Source of the DNA: PFJX01 sp964393825
Lineage (GTDB): Bacteria > Pseudomonadota > Gammaproteobacteria > Burkholderiales > Thiobacillaceae
Assembly: GCA_964393825.1 (NCBI GenBank)
Contig: CAYMUY010000006.1
Span: forward strand, 48,715-112,714
Length of the DNA: 64,000 nucleotides
Direction: 5' to 3'
Shown here: positions 8,485-17,341 of the stretch, piece by piece
Layout of the letters: the number at the start of each line of letters is the position of its first letter
Numbering within the stretch: position 1 is the first letter of the stretch
Made by a program: the position numbers and the translations under genes
Notes under the pieces: model-generated
Told to the model about the DNA's origin: nothing
What the model saw: only the letters and a program-made list of their open reading frames with translations
The model's database searches: none

Positions 8485-8796
8485 TCAGATGGAAATGCCG
8501 TCGATGCGGATTTCCGTGTAGTTCTGACGATGACCCTGGGTCTTGCGATAGTGCTTGCGACGACGCATCTTGAAAATCATCACCTTGACGCCACGACCAT
8601 GCGACAGCACGGTTGCCTTGACGGAAGCGCCGGCCACCATCGGGGTGCCGACCTTGATGTCTTCGCCGTCAGCCACCATGAGCACGTCCTTGATTTCGAC
8701 TTCGCCGCCCACTTCCACGGGCAGGGTCTCCACCTTCAGCTTGCCGCCGGTAGATACCTTGTATTGTTTGCCACCGGTCTTGATCACCGCGTACAT
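8485..8796 (-). CDS. rplU: 50S ribosomal protein L21
   Basis: 103-residue ribosomal protein L21. MYAVIKTGGKQYKV at the start and RRRKHYRKTQGHRQ near the end are diagnostic. The ATG at 8796 was preferred over an in-frame codon 12 bases upstream because it matches the family N-terminus and follows a GGAG ribosome binding site. First gene of the rplU-rpmA operon. Confidence 0.97.
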   Translation of the reverse strand: MYAVIKTGGKQYKVSTGGKLKVETLPVEVGGEVEIKDVLMVADGEDIKVGTPMVAGASVKATVLSHGRGVKVMIFKMRRRKHYRKTQGHRQNYTEIRIDGISI

Positions 8797-8836
8797 GCCT
8801 GTCTCCAAAAATCTGGGCTAATCCGGAAAACGCGGC

Positions 8837-8865
8837 ATTCTATGGGAAGCGACCACTTATTGCAA
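8837..8865 (-). promoter_or_regulatory. Putative sigma-70 promoter of rplU-rpmA
   Basis: On the minus strand TTGCAA (8865-8860) and TAGAAT (8842-8837) are separated by 17 bases, about 40 bases before the rplU start. The -10 matches consensus at five of six positions, the -35 less well. Predicted by eye only. Confidence 0.5.
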
Positions 8866-8908
8866 TGCAAGGTTATAGTCCCGGTCCAACTCACCATACC
8901 GCCGCAAC

Positions 8909-9316
8909 ATGAATACGCCTTCCCTGCGCCGCCGTCTGGCCTGTCTCGTCTATGAGGCGATGTTGCTGGTGGCGGTGCTGTTCGTCGCCAGCTTCCCCTT
9001 CGTGGCGCTGCTGCCGCTGCTGCCGGACGCCTGGGGCCGTCCTCTCATGCAACTGTTCCTGCTCGCGGTGGCGGGGACTTATTTCACCCTGTTCTGGCGG
9101 CGCGGCCAGACCCTGGCGATGAAAACATGGCGCATGCGCATCGAGTCGACCACGGGGGGGCCGCCCACGACAGCCCAGGCCGTGAAACGCTACCTGCTCG
9201 CCTGCCTGCTGTTTCCCGTCAGCATAGTCTGGGCAATGTTCGCGACGGACCGCCAATTTCTCCACGACCGTCTGGCGGCAACACGCCTGGTCAGCGTCGT
9301 TCCATCCACCAGATAG
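8909..9316 (+). CDS. RDD-family membrane protein
   Basis: Small inner-membrane protein of 135 residues with three hydrophobic segments (about 15-40, 47-65, 92-112). The family's Arg-Asp-Asp-like elements appear as RRLACLVYEAMLL at the start and DRQFLHDRLAATRLV at the end. RDD proteins are poorly characterised; some act as transporters. The 3' end overlaps the convergent lptG gene by 26 bases. Confidence 0.85.
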   Translation: MNTPSLRRRLACLVYEAMLLVAVLFVASFPFVALLPLLPDAWGRPLMQLFLLAVAGTYFTLFWRRGQTLAMKTWRMRIESTTGGPPTTAQAVKRYLLACLLFPVSIVWAMFATDRQFLHDRLAATRLVSVVPSTR

Positions 9317-10361
9317 CCAGGCCGGCGGCGACGCCGAACGCCAGGATGGGCGCCGAGGCCGCCAGCGGCGCCGGCCAGTCCTGCAACAAAGCAAACTGGG
9401 CGGACAGGCGGTTGGCAAGGTGGAAACCCAGGCCCAGCAGGACGCCCAGCAACAGGCGCCCACCCGCCCCGCCCACGCGCGGCGGCCGGTAGGCGAAAGC
9501 CAGGGCCAGCAGCAACATCACCGGCGCGGCCAGCGGGTAGCTGACCTTGCTCCAGAAGGCGATGACATAACGCTGCGCGTCCTGGCGGTTCTCCGTCAGA
9601 TGCTGGATGTAGGAATACAGCGTGGCCATCGACATGCGCTGCGGGGAAACCATCAGCACCGCCAGCAGGTCCGGCGTGACCGACGAACGCCAGCGCTGGT
9701 CGGCCAGGCGCCGGGTCTCGGTACGATCCTCGAACAGGCGGGTTTCCGTCACCCCCCGCAGCAACCAGCTGCCGTCTCCCCATTCACCGGCTTCGGCGCG
9801 CAACAGTGATCGCAACTGGAAGCCGTCGTCGAACTCATACAGGCGCACGTCCCGCAGACTGGCATCCGCCCGAATCTCGTGGATGTTGATGAAAGTCGTG
9901 CCGTCCTTCGCCCACACGCCGGTCTGAAACTCCCTGGCCACGACGCCACTGGTGGCGCGCAGCTTGAGTTGCTGCGCGGCGCGTTCCGCGGGCGGCGTGA
10001 CATATTCGCTGAGCAACAGGGCGAGACCGCCGATCGCCATCCCCAGCCCCAGCATCCACGCCACCAGGCGCACGGCTGACAGACCGCCGGTGCGCATCAC
10101 GCTGAATTCCGAACTCAGGGCCATCCGGTTCCAGGCAAACAACCCTCCGACCAGCACCGCGACCGGAATCAGTTCATTGAGGCGCCCGGGCACATTGAGC
10201 ACGACGAACAGGGAAGCCAGCAGGGGGGTATAGGTTTTCGGCTGGTTCTCGGAAAGCTCCTGGATGAAATCGAAAAAGGAGAACATGCCGGTCAGCGCCA
10301 GCGCCGCCAGGGCACTGGCCACCAGAATTTCCCGCGAGACATATCGAAACAGGATGCTCAT
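9291..10361 (-). CDS. lptG: LPS export ABC transporter permease LptG
   Basis: Inner-membrane permease of the LptB2FG complex that extracts lipopolysaccharide for transport to the outer membrane. The 356 residues show two N-terminal transmembrane helices, a third at about 95-120, a periplasmic beta-jellyroll domain (about 120-265) and C-terminal helices. The QELSENQPKTYTPL and VSPQRMSMATL segments are typical of LptG. The start at 10361 overlaps the lptF stop (ATGA), giving the usual lptF-lptG pair. Confidence 0.94.
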   Translation of the reverse strand: MSILFRYVSREILVASALAALALTGMFSFFDFIQELSENQPKTYTPLLASLFVVLNVPGRLNELIPVAVLVGGLFAWNRMALSSEFSVMRTGGLSAVRLVAWMLGLGMAIGGLALLLSEYVTPPAERAAQQLKLRATSGVVAREFQTGVWAKDGTTFINIHEIRADASLRDVRLYEFDDGFQLRSLLRAEAGEWGDGSWLLRGVTETRLFEDRTETRRLADQRWRSSVTPDLLAVLMVSPQRMSMATLYSYIQHLTENRQDAQRYVIAFWSKVSYPLAAPVMLLLALAFAYRPPRVGGAGGRLLLGVLLGLGFHLANRLSAQFALLQDWPAPLAASAPILAFGVAAGLAIWWMERR

Positions 10362-11440
10362 GAGCGGTTGGGCCCGTTGAAACGCCGCCAGTAGGCCACG
10401 GTCAGGAACAACAGCATGCTGCCATGAACCAGCAGAATGCCTTCGCCGACCGAGAGCTGGGAGCGTGCCACCCAACCTTGCGAGAGGCCCACGAAATTGC
10501 TGTAGCCGGCGTAGATCAGGATCGCGAACACCACGTTGAGCGAGCGGCCGGCGCGCGGATTGACGTAACCCAGGGGGATGGCCAGCAGACAGAGGATGAG
10601 GGTGCTGACCGGATAGCTGACCCGCCAGATCCATTCCGCCATGTTTTCCGGGGTCGGATTGGCGAACAGGGTGGCCAGGCTGCGGGTACGCGGCCCACCC
10701 GGTCGTTCATCGACCACCTGCGGCTCGATGCGCACGGCATAGCTGGTGAAACCGGCAACCCGGAAGTCCGCCACGCCGGGCGTGCCCTCGTAGCGATTGC
10801 CGTTTTCCAGGACCAGGAAACGGTCGCCGTTGTCCATCAGCCGCACATGTCCCTGGCGAGCGACGATCACGCCCATGCGCCCCTGTTGCACGGATTGCAC
10901 GAAGACGTTGCCCACCCGTTCCTTGTTGGAAGTGGCGGTTTCCACGAAAAATACCCGCCTCCCCTGCCTATCCTCGGAAAACACGCCCGGCGACAGACTG
11001 GAGACCTGGTCGCGACTGGCCAGGTTTTCCTCGAACTGCATCTGCTTGCCCACCGACCAGGGAATCAACACCATGCTGACAAAAGCGATCAACACGGCGG
11101 CAGGCAGCGCGAACACCAGCACCGGCCGCATCCAGTCGAACGGCCCGAGTCCGCCGTTCATCCAGATCACCGCCTCGCTATCGCGCCAGAGACGGGACTG
11201 ACTCATGAAGACACCGATGAACAGGGCCATGGACAGCAGAATCGGCAAAAAACGCGCGAAACCGAATGCCAGCATGGGAAACACCGCGTCATTGGCGAGG
11301 TCGCCCAGGGCGGCCCGGCCCAGAACGCGTACCAGCAGGACCACGGCGAAGATCGCCGACAGCGCGGTGAACGCCATCGCGCTGTCGGAGGCCATCTCGC
11401 GAATCAGGACGCGGTCGAACAGGCGCGGGAATCGAGGCAT
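10358..11440 (-). CDS. lptF: LPS export ABC transporter permease LptF
   Basis: Partner permease of LptG in lipopolysaccharide export, 360 residues. The same architecture is visible: N-terminal helices, a periplasmic domain (about 130-260, including SLSPGVFSEDRQGRRVFFVE) and C-terminal helices (about 265-350). It is transcribed divergently from pepA across 118 bases, a widely conserved arrangement. It ends in a 4-base overlap with lptG. Confidence 0.94.
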   Translation of the reverse strand: MPRFPRLFDRVLIREMASDSAMAFTALSAIFAVVLLVRVLGRAALGDLANDAVFPMLAFGFARFLPILLSMALFIGVFMSQSRLWRDSEAVIWMNGGLGPFDWMRPVLVFALPAAVLIAFVSMVLIPWSVGKQMQFEENLASRDQVSSLSPGVFSEDRQGRRVFFVETATSNKERVGNVFVQSVQQGRMGVIVARQGHVRLMDNGDRFLVLENGNRYEGTPGVADFRVAGFTSYAVRIEPQVVDERPGGPRTRSLATLFANPTPENMAEWIWRVSYPVSTLILCLLAIPLGYVNPRAGRSLNVVFAILIYAGYSNFVGLSQGWVARSQLSVGEGILLVHGSMLLFLTVAYWRRFNGPNRS

Positions 11441-11459
11441 GGTTCCAGGAAGGTGAATT

Positions 11460-11489
11460 TTGACGAATCGAAGATCAACTGCCGATAAT
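11460..11489 (+). promoter_or_regulatory. Putative sigma-70 promoter of pepA
   Basis: TTGACG (11460-11465) and GATAAT (11484-11489) with an 18-base spacer, ending 69 bases before the pepA start. Five of six bases match in each box. A GGAG ribosome binding site precedes the ATG at 11559. Confidence 0.55.
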
Positions 11490-11558
11490 CGCGGAAACTG
11501 GCCGCGCGGGTAAGAATTTGTTTTTTTCGGCCAGGATCATTGGTTTCTGGAGACAAGT

Positions 11559-13049
11559 ATGGAATTCAGCATAAAGAGTGGCAGCCCGGAAAAACAGCGT
11601 AGTGCCTGCGTGGTCGTCGGCGTCTTCGACCACCGCAAGCTCAGCTTCGCGGGCGATGTCATCGACCACGCCGCCCAGGGTTATCTGGCCGACATTCTCC
11701 GGCGTGGCGACATGGACGGCAAGGCGGGAACCACCCTGCTGCTGCACAATGTGCCCGGCCTCCTGTGCGACCGGGTGCTGTTGGTCGGTCTGGGCAAGGA
11801 GCGTGAATTCCGCGACAAGCAATATCGCGACGCCGTGCGTGCCGCGATCAAGACCCTCTCCGATACCGGTGTCGGCGAAGCCGCGCTCTATCTGAGCGAA
11901 ATCCCGGTCAAAAAGCGCGACCTCGGCTGGAATGTCGAGCAAGCGGTGCTGGTGGCCGAGGAAACGCTGTATCGCTTCGACCAGATGAAGAGCAAACCGG
12001 ATGAAAACAAGCGCACCTTGCGCCGGCTCACCCTGGCGGTATCGCGCCGGGGAGAACTCCCCACCGGCGAGACGGCGGCCCTGCGTGGCCAGGCCATCGC
12101 GGCCGGAATGAAGCTGGCGAAGGATCTCGGCAACCTGCCCGGCAACATCTGTACACCGAGCCATCTGGCGAACCAGGCCGAGGAACTGGCGAAAGCACAT
12201 GGATTCACCATCGAGGTCCTGGACCAGGCCGGCATCGAGCAGTTGGGCATGGGCTCCTTCCTTTCCGTCGCCCGCGGCAGCGACGAACCGCCCCGCTTCA
12301 TCGTCCTGCGCCACCAGGGCGGCGACGCCGGTCAGAAACCCACCGTACTGGTGGGCAAGGGCATCACCTTCGATTCCGGCGGCATTTCGCTCAAGCCCGG
12401 TGCCGACATGGATGAGATGAAGTACGACATGTGTGGCGCCGCCTCGGTGCTGGGCACCTTCCGCGCGCTGGGTGAACTCAAGCTGCCGCTCAATGTGGTC
12501 GGCCTCATCCCCACCTGCGAGAACATGCCCAACGGCCGCGCCAACAAGCCGGGCGACATCGTCACCAGCATGTCCGGCCAGACCATCGAAATCCTCAATA
12601 CCGACGCCGAAGGCCGTCTGATCCTGTGCGACGCGCTGACCTACGCGGAGCGCTTCGAGCCGGCCTGCGTGGTGGACATCGCCACCCTCACCGGCGCCTG
12701 CGTGATCGCCCTGGGCCACCATACCACCGGCCTGCTCGCCAACGACGACGCCCTGGCGCGCGAACTGCTGCACGCGGGCGAAGTGGCGAACGACCGCTGC
12801 TGGCAACTGCCGCTGTTCGAGGAGTATGAAGACCAGCTGAAGAGCAACTTCGCCGACATGGCCAACATCGGTGGCCGTGCCGGCGGCACCATCACCGCCG
12901 CGGCCTTCCTCGGCAAATTCACGAAGAAATACGACTGGGCGCACCTCGATATCGCCGGCACCGCCTGGAAATCTGGCAAGGAAAAGGGCGGAACCGGCCG
13001 GCCGGTGCCGCTGCTGGTGCATTTCCTGGTGAAGCGGGCGGAAGGGTAG
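11559..13049 (+). CDS. pepA: Leucyl (cytosol) aminopeptidase PepA
   Basis: Zinc/manganese-dependent M17 aminopeptidase, hexameric and cytoplasmic, removing N-terminal residues from peptides. 496 residues. The C-terminal catalytic domain carries the signature NTDAEGR (347-353), the metal and catalytic residues in VGKGITFDSGG (K267, D272) and K279/D290, and a standard C-terminus ending near VPLLVHFLV. The N-terminal domain (1-160) is the less conserved macro-like domain. Some PepA proteins also bind DNA in site-specific recombination; nothing here indicates that. Confidence 0.97.
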   Translation: MEFSIKSGSPEKQRSACVVVGVFDHRKLSFAGDVIDHAAQGYLADILRRGDMDGKAGTTLLLHNVPGLLCDRVLLVGLGKEREFRDKQYRDAVRAAIKTLSDTGVGEAALYLSEIPVKKRDLGWNVEQAVLVAEETLYRFDQMKSKPDENKRTLRRLTLAVSRRGELPTGETAALRGQAIAAGMKLAKDLGNLPGNICTPSHLANQAEELAKAHGFTIEVLDQAGIEQLGMGSFLSVARGSDEPPRFIVLRHQGGDAGQKPTVLVGKGITFDSGGISLKPGADMDEMKYDMCGAASVLGTFRALGELKLPLNVVGLIPTCENMPNGRANKPGDIVTSMSGQTIEILNTDAEGRLILCDALTYAERFEPACVVDIATLTGACVIALGHHTTGLLANDDALARELLHAGEVANDRCWQLPLFEEYEDQLKSNFADMANIGGRAGGTITAAAFLGKFTKKYDWAHLDIAGTAWKSGKEKGGTGRPVPLLVHFLVKRAEG

Positions 13050-13105
13050 GAGGCTCCGCTTGCGGGCCGAATTCAAGCTCGCGCCGCAAGCGGAAGCGCC
13101 TACGG
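13044..13105. terminator. Long imperfect inverted repeat between pepA and nadB
   Basis: A perfect 11-bp stem (13055-13065 with 13084-13094, core CCGCTTGCGG/CCGCAAGCGG) extends outward imperfectly to about 22 bases per arm, covering the stop codons of both convergent genes. There is no T-run, so it may be a Rho-type or shared 3'-end hairpin, or a REP-like element. Confidence 0.5.
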
Positions 13106-14662
13106 CAGCAACACCGTGTCCTTCGCCTCGGCCAGCAAGCCGGGATAGTCGCGCGAGGCATGCAGCCCGCGGCTTTCATGCCTGAGAGTGGCGCAGCGCA
13201 CGATCAGGTCAGCGATGAGCACGAGGTTGCGTAGTTCGATCAGGTCGTTGCCCACCCGGAAATTGCTGTAGTACTCGTCGATCTCGTCGCCGAGCAGCTT
13301 GATCCGGTGCGCGGCCCGCTCCAGGCGTTTGCTGGTGCGCACGATGCCGACGTAGTCCCACATGAAACGACGCAATTCGTGCCAGTTGTGGGCGATGACG
13401 ATTTCCTCGTCGGCATCGGTCACCCGGCTTTCATCCCAATCCGGCAGGGTCACCCGCGGCGCCGGTTCCGACTCGGCGATATGGGCCGCGGCGGCTCGGC
13501 CATAGACCAGGCATTCCAGCAGGGAATTGGAGGCAAGCCGGTTGGCGCCATGCAGACCGGTGCAACTGGCCTCGCCAATGGCATAGAGATTGTCGGCGTC
13601 GGCGCGGCCATGCGGGTCCACACGCACGCCGCCGCAGGTGTAGTGCGCGGCCGGCGCCACCGGAATCCACTCGCGGGTGATATCAATGCCCAGTTCCAGG
13701 CAACGCGCGTGGATGTTGGGAAAATGGCTGACGATGAACTTGGCCGGCTTGTGGGTGATATCCAGATACACGCAATCGAGGCCACGTTTCTTCATTTCGA
13801 AGTCGATGGCGCGTGCCACCACGTCGCGCGGCGCCAGTTCGGCCCGTTCGTCGTGCTCCGGCATGAAGCGGCTGCCGTCGGGCAGGCGCAGCAGCGCGCC
13901 TTCGCCGCGCATCGCCTCGGTAATCAGGAAGGATTTCGCGTGCGGGTGATAGAGGCACGTAGGGTGGAACTGGATGAATTCCAGGTTGGCCACCCGGCAG
14001 CCCGCGCGCCAGGCCATGGCGATGCCGTCGCCGGTGGCCGTGTCGGGATTGGTGGTGTAGAGGAAGGCTTTGCCGGCACCGCCGGTGGCCAGCGCGGTAA
14101 AGCCGGCGGCGTAGGTTTCCACCCGGCCGCTGGCGGTATCCAACACGTAAGCGCCATGCACTGCCCGGCCCTCTCGCCCGAGAAGGCGGTCGTTGATCAG
14201 ATCGATGGCAATGTGATGGGTGAACAGCGTCACGTTGGGCCGCGCCGCCATGCGTGCCAGCAGGATGTCCTGCACGGCACGTCCGGTGGCGTCCGCCGCG
14301 TGCAGCACCCGGCGTTTCGAGTGGCCGCCTTCGCGGGTCAGGTGATAGGCCGCGCCCTCGTGATCGAACGGCGCGCCCTGCTCGATCAGCCACCGCACCG
14401 CGGCGGGCGCCGCCTCCACCACCTGGCGCACGACCGCCTCGTCGCAGAGGCCGGCGCCAGCCACCAGGGTATCGCGCACATGTTCGTCGAAGCTGTCGTC
14501 AGGGCCGGTGACGGCGGCGATCCCGCCTTGCGCCCAGTAGCTGGAGCTGTCCGAGCCCGCCTTCTTGGTCACCACCGCGATACGCAGGCGATCAGGCAGG
14601 GACAAGGCCAGGGTGGCGGCGGAAAGGCCGGAGCCGATGATGAGGACGTCGAAACGCTGCAT
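13100..14662 (-). CDS. nadB: L-aspartate oxidase
   Basis: FAD-dependent oxidase converting L-aspartate to iminoaspartate, the first step of de novo NAD synthesis. 520 residues with an N-terminal dinucleotide-binding GSGLSA (10-15), SSYWAQGGIAA, the HPT...LITEAMRGEGA active-site region, THYTCGG-like AAHYTCGGVRVD and the C-terminal helical domain. The start at 14662 gives MQRFDVLIIGSGLSAA; longer in-frame readings upstream lack family similarity and run into the rpoE promoter. nadB divergent from rpoE is conserved in many gamma- and betaproteobacteria. Confidence 0.97.
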   Translation of the reverse strand: MQRFDVLIIGSGLSAATLALSLPDRLRIAVVTKKAGSDSSSYWAQGGIAAVTGPDDSFDEHVRDTLVAGAGLCDEAVVRQVVEAAPAAVRWLIEQGAPFDHEGAAYHLTREGGHSKRRVLHAADATGRAVQDILLARMAARPNVTLFTHHIAIDLINDRLLGREGRAVHGAYVLDTASGRVETYAAGFTALATGGAGKAFLYTTNPDTATGDGIAMAWRAGCRVANLEFIQFHPTCLYHPHAKSFLITEAMRGEGALLRLPDGSRFMPEHDERAELAPRDVVARAIDFEMKKRGLDCVYLDITHKPAKFIVSHFPNIHARCLELGIDITREWIPVAPAAHYTCGGVRVDPHGRADADNLYAIGEASCTGLHGANRLASNSLLECLVYGRAAAAHIAESEPAPRVTLPDWDESRVTDADEEIVIAHNWHELRRFMWDYVGIVRTSKRLERAAHRIKLLGDEIDEYYSNFRVGNDLIELRNLVLIADLIVRCATLRHESRGLHASRDYPGLLAEAKDTVLLP

Positions 14663-14797
14663 GGGCAAGTTCTGAAAAATGGAAATCCGGCCGCGCCTGC
14701 TCCTTCTCGCGCACGGGGCGCCGCCGCTATCCGCCCGGTTATACTCGAGCCGACATGGATTGCAAGCCGTGGTGGGCATCACCGCGCGAGGACGAGG

Positions 14798-15397
14798 ATG
14801 AGCGATCGGGAAATCGACCTGCAACTGGTCGAGCGGGTACGAGAAGGCGACAAGCGGGCATTCGGGCTGCTGGTGGAGAAATACCGCCGCAAGGTCATTC
14901 GCCTGCTGTCGCGCATGGTGCGCAATCCGGAGGATCTGGAGGACATCGCCCAGGAAACCTTCATCAAGGCTTATCGGGCACTACCGCAATTCCGCGGCGA
15001 TGCCGCTTTCTATACCTGGCTCTACCGGATCGCCGTCAATACCGCGAAAAACCACCTGGTGGCGCGCGGCAAGGCGATGCGCACGGTAAGCGATCATGCG
15101 GTCAATGACGAGGACGAGCCGGACGAGCGACTGGTCGCCCAAGAGATAAGCACGCCGGAAACGGAACTCTTGTCGAAACAGGTAGCCATAGCGGTGAATG
15201 AAGCAGTCGATGCCCTGCCCGAGGAACTTCGCCAGGCCATCACGTTGCGCGAGATGGAAGGCATGAGTTACGAAGAAATCGCCGAATACATGGCTTGCCC
15301 GATCGGCACCGTGCGCTCCCGGATCTTCCGGGCGCGCGAGGCCATTGCCAGCAAATTGCGACCGATCCTGGGCACCCCGGATGACAAGAGGTGGTAG
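14798..15397 (+). CDS. rpoE: Extracytoplasmic stress sigma factor RpoE/AlgU
   Basis: ECF sigma factor of 199 residues directing the envelope stress response. Region 2 contains DLEDIAQETFIKAYRALPQF, and region 4 contains LPEELRQAITLRE followed by the helix-turn-helix MSYEEIAEYMACPIGTVRSR. Start ATG follows a purine-rich GAGGACGAGG. A TATACT lies at 14740-14745 but no good -35 partner is seen. It heads rpoE-rseA-rseB-rseC-mucD and lies 4 bases from rseA. Confidence 0.97.
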   Translation: MSDREIDLQLVERVREGDKRAFGLLVEKYRRKVIRLLSRMVRNPEDLEDIAQETFIKAYRALPQFRGDAAFYTWLYRIAVNTAKNHLVARGKAMRTVSDHAVNDEDEPDERLVAQEISTPETELLSKQVAIAVNEAVDALPEELRQAITLREMEGMSYEEIAEYMACPIGTVRSRIFRAREAIASKLRPILGTPDDKRW

Positions 15398-15401
15398 CGA
15401 A

Positions 15402-15893
15402 ATGAACACGAATACACTGCACCAGGAAGATGACAGCCTTTCGGCCCTGCTGGACGGCGAACTATCCGATCAGGCCGCGCACCAGATCATTCACCAGCTG
15501 GCCAATGACCGGGCGCGGCAGGCGCGTTACTCCGATTACTGTGCCATCGGCGATTTCATGCGCGGCCATCACGATGACCTGCCCGACCTGACCAGCAAGA
15601 TCATGGCCGCGCTCGAGGATGAGCCCACCGTGCTGGCGCCAGTACGTAAACCGCCCACGCGGCGCCCCCTGCTCTGGCTTGCCGCCGCGGCCTGCGCCGC
15701 CATTACCTGGGGCCTGTGGGGTACGGCGCCGCGCCAGGAAAACGCGGTACCGCTAGCCTCCCTGCAGACACCGACCCGGGCTCCCGTCGATGTCATGCCC
15801 TATCTGGCCGCGCATCAGGACTATGCCCAGGCGGTGCTGACCACGCCGGAAATGCGCTTCACCCCGGTCTCCCTGAGCGGAGACGCGCAGTGA
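15402..15893 (+). CDS. rseA: Anti-sigma-E factor RseA (MucA-like)
   Basis: Inner-membrane anti-sigma factor of 163 residues that holds RpoE until proteolysis releases it. The N-terminal cytoplasmic domain (residues 1-90; SLSALLDGELSD at 12-23 is the typical sigma-binding start) is followed by one transmembrane helix (about 88-107, PLLWLAAAACAAITWGLWG) and a short periplasmic tail. It is shorter than E. coli RseA (216) but normal for beta forms. Its stop overlaps the rseB GTG start. Confidence 0.93.
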   Translation: MNTNTLHQEDDSLSALLDGELSDQAAHQIIHQLANDRARQARYSDYCAIGDFMRGHHDDLPDLTSKIMAALEDEPTVLAPVRKPPTRRPLLWLAAAACAAITWGLWGTAPRQENAVPLASLQTPTRAPVDVMPYLAAHQDYAQAVLTTPEMRFTPVSLSGDAQ

Positions 15894-16837
15894 GGGCAGG
15901 CTGGTTGTTATTGTTGAGCGCGGCGGCGACCGCGCAGGCCGCGCAGCCGTTGCCGCAAGCCGAAGCCACAACCTGGTTGCAGAAGATGGCGGACGCCGCG
16001 CGGCGCACATCCTATGAAGGGGTCTTCGTGGTCCGTCAGGGCGACAGCCTGCAAACCCTGTCGATCAGCAACCGCCCCGCCGGCCAGGGCAATGAAAGCC
16101 GCCTCATGGCCATGGACGGCGTGCAGCGTGAAGTCCGCTGCAGCCAGACCGGTGCGGTCACCGTGATCGCGGAAGGCAGCCAGGTGAAAATGGAAAAGCG
16201 CCTCAGTCGCCGCCACTTCCCCGATCTGCTGCCCGCCGACCCGTTGGCATTGATCAACTGGTATGAAGTCCGCCTGGGTGATGACGCGCGCGTCGCGGGC
16301 CTCGATTGCCGCAATGTTGAACTCCTGCCCAGGGATGCCTTCCGCTGGGGCTATGTCCTTTGCGCAGAGAAAACCAGCGGCCTGCCCCTGAAGGCCGTGC
16401 TCATCAACGGCGACCACGCACCGTTGATGCAATACGCCTTCGCCGAGGTGAAGTTCGGGACCTCAGGCAGCCCGAGCAGGCCTCTGAGCCGAAACCCGAA
16501 CCCGCTGCCGGACATGCCGGAACCCGCGCGGCGAGTCGATACCGAACAGATCGTGGCCACCGCGCTTCCCCCCGGCTATACCCGTATCGCGGCGGTAAAA
16601 CGCCGGCTTCCGAACATGACGGGCGAAGTCGAACACTGGGTCTTCAGCGACGGGCTCACCCATATCTCCCTGTTCCTGTCGCCCAGCAACACCCCTGTGG
16701 ACAGTGTCCGCGGCCAGAGCACGCATGGCATGGTCAACCTGATGCGGCGCCAGGTCGGCCCGTTCCAGGCGACCGTGCTGGGTGACGCGCCCTGGGCGGC
16801 GGTGGAGACCATCGCCATGGGTCTGGAACCCAGGTAA
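15890..16837 (+). CDS. rseB: Sigma-E regulatory protein RseB (MucB-like)
   Basis: Periplasmic regulator of 315 residues that binds RseA and senses mislocalised lipoproteins or LPS. GTG start at 15890 overlaps rseA (GTGA) and yields a short signal peptide ending AQAAQ. The LolA-like large domain (about 25-200, with SYEGVFVVRQGDSLQTL) and the smaller C-terminal domain (about 220-310, with THISLFL and GDAPWAAVETIA) are both present. It overlaps rseC at TAATG. Confidence 0.93.
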   Translation: MRAGWLLLLSAAATAQAAQPLPQAEATTWLQKMADAARRTSYEGVFVVRQGDSLQTLSISNRPAGQGNESRLMAMDGVQREVRCSQTGAVTVIAEGSQVKMEKRLSRRHFPDLLPADPLALINWYEVRLGDDARVAGLDCRNVELLPRDAFRWGYVLCAEKTSGLPLKAVLINGDHAPLMQYAFAEVKFGTSGSPSRPLSRNPNPLPDMPEPARRVDTEQIVATALPPGYTRIAAVKRRLPNMTGEVEHWVFSDGLTHISLFLSPSNTPVDSVRGQSTHGMVNLMRRQVGPFQATVLGDAPWAAVETIAMGLEPR

Positions 16838-17268
16838 TGATCGAGACGCCCGCCCGGATCAGCCGCGTCGACGGCGACCGCGCCTGGGTGGTCGCCGCCG
16901 CGCCGCCCTCCTGCGGCGCCTGTGGCGGCAAGGGGTGCGGCAGCTCCCTCTTTGCCCGCGTGCTGCACGCCGACGAGCCGGAATACCGGGTCGACAACAC
17001 CCTCGGCGCTGCAGTCGGCGAAGCCGTGGTCGTCGGACTACCCGATGGCGCCCTGCTCGGCGCCGCAGCCACCGCTTATCTGCTGCCGCTGCTGCTCTTG
17101 CTCGGCGGCGGCCTGATTGGTCAGCGGCTGGGCGGGGAACTCGGCGCCGTCACCGGCGGTCTTTGCGGCCTGGTACTGGGCGCGCTGAACCTGAAGCGCC
17201 GTCACGCCCCGGTTTCCCTGCCGGTGGTGCTGCGGCGTGGCGAAACAGGCTGCGCGGCCAGTCACTGA
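16837..17268 (+). CDS. rseC: RseC/MucC-family membrane protein
   Basis: 143-residue inner-membrane protein of the RseC family, linked to sigma-E regulation and to the SoxR-reducing system. Near the N-terminus it has the Cys pattern CGACGGKGC (C26, C29, C34), then two transmembrane helices (about 74-94 and 100-120) and a cytoplasmic tail. The Cys set suggests redox or metal binding, known in the family but not proven. ATG overlaps the rseB stop codon. Confidence 0.9.
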   Translation: MIETPARISRVDGDRAWVVAAAPPSCGACGGKGCGSSLFARVLHADEPEYRVDNTLGAAVGEAVVVGLPDGALLGAAATAYLLPLLLLLGGGLIGQRLGGELGAVTGGLCGLVLGALNLKRRHAPVSLPVVLRRGETGCAASH

Positions 17269-17341
17269 GCCCATCTGCCGGCCCTTGCCGGCATCCATTC
17301 CCGATCCGGCGTGGCCGCCGGTACTACTGACGAGGTGTGAC

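Noticed and set aside
11475..13076. Long open frame of 533 codons antisense to pepA
   Set aside because: Typical GC-rich shadow: composition dominated by Gly/Ala/Val/His, no family motif, and it exactly mirrors a confident gene.
14663..14797. Sigma-E-type autoregulatory promoter before rpoE
   Set aside because: No GAACTT-N16-TCTGA arrangement in the correct orientation; the GAACTT near nadB is on the other strand and too close to its start.
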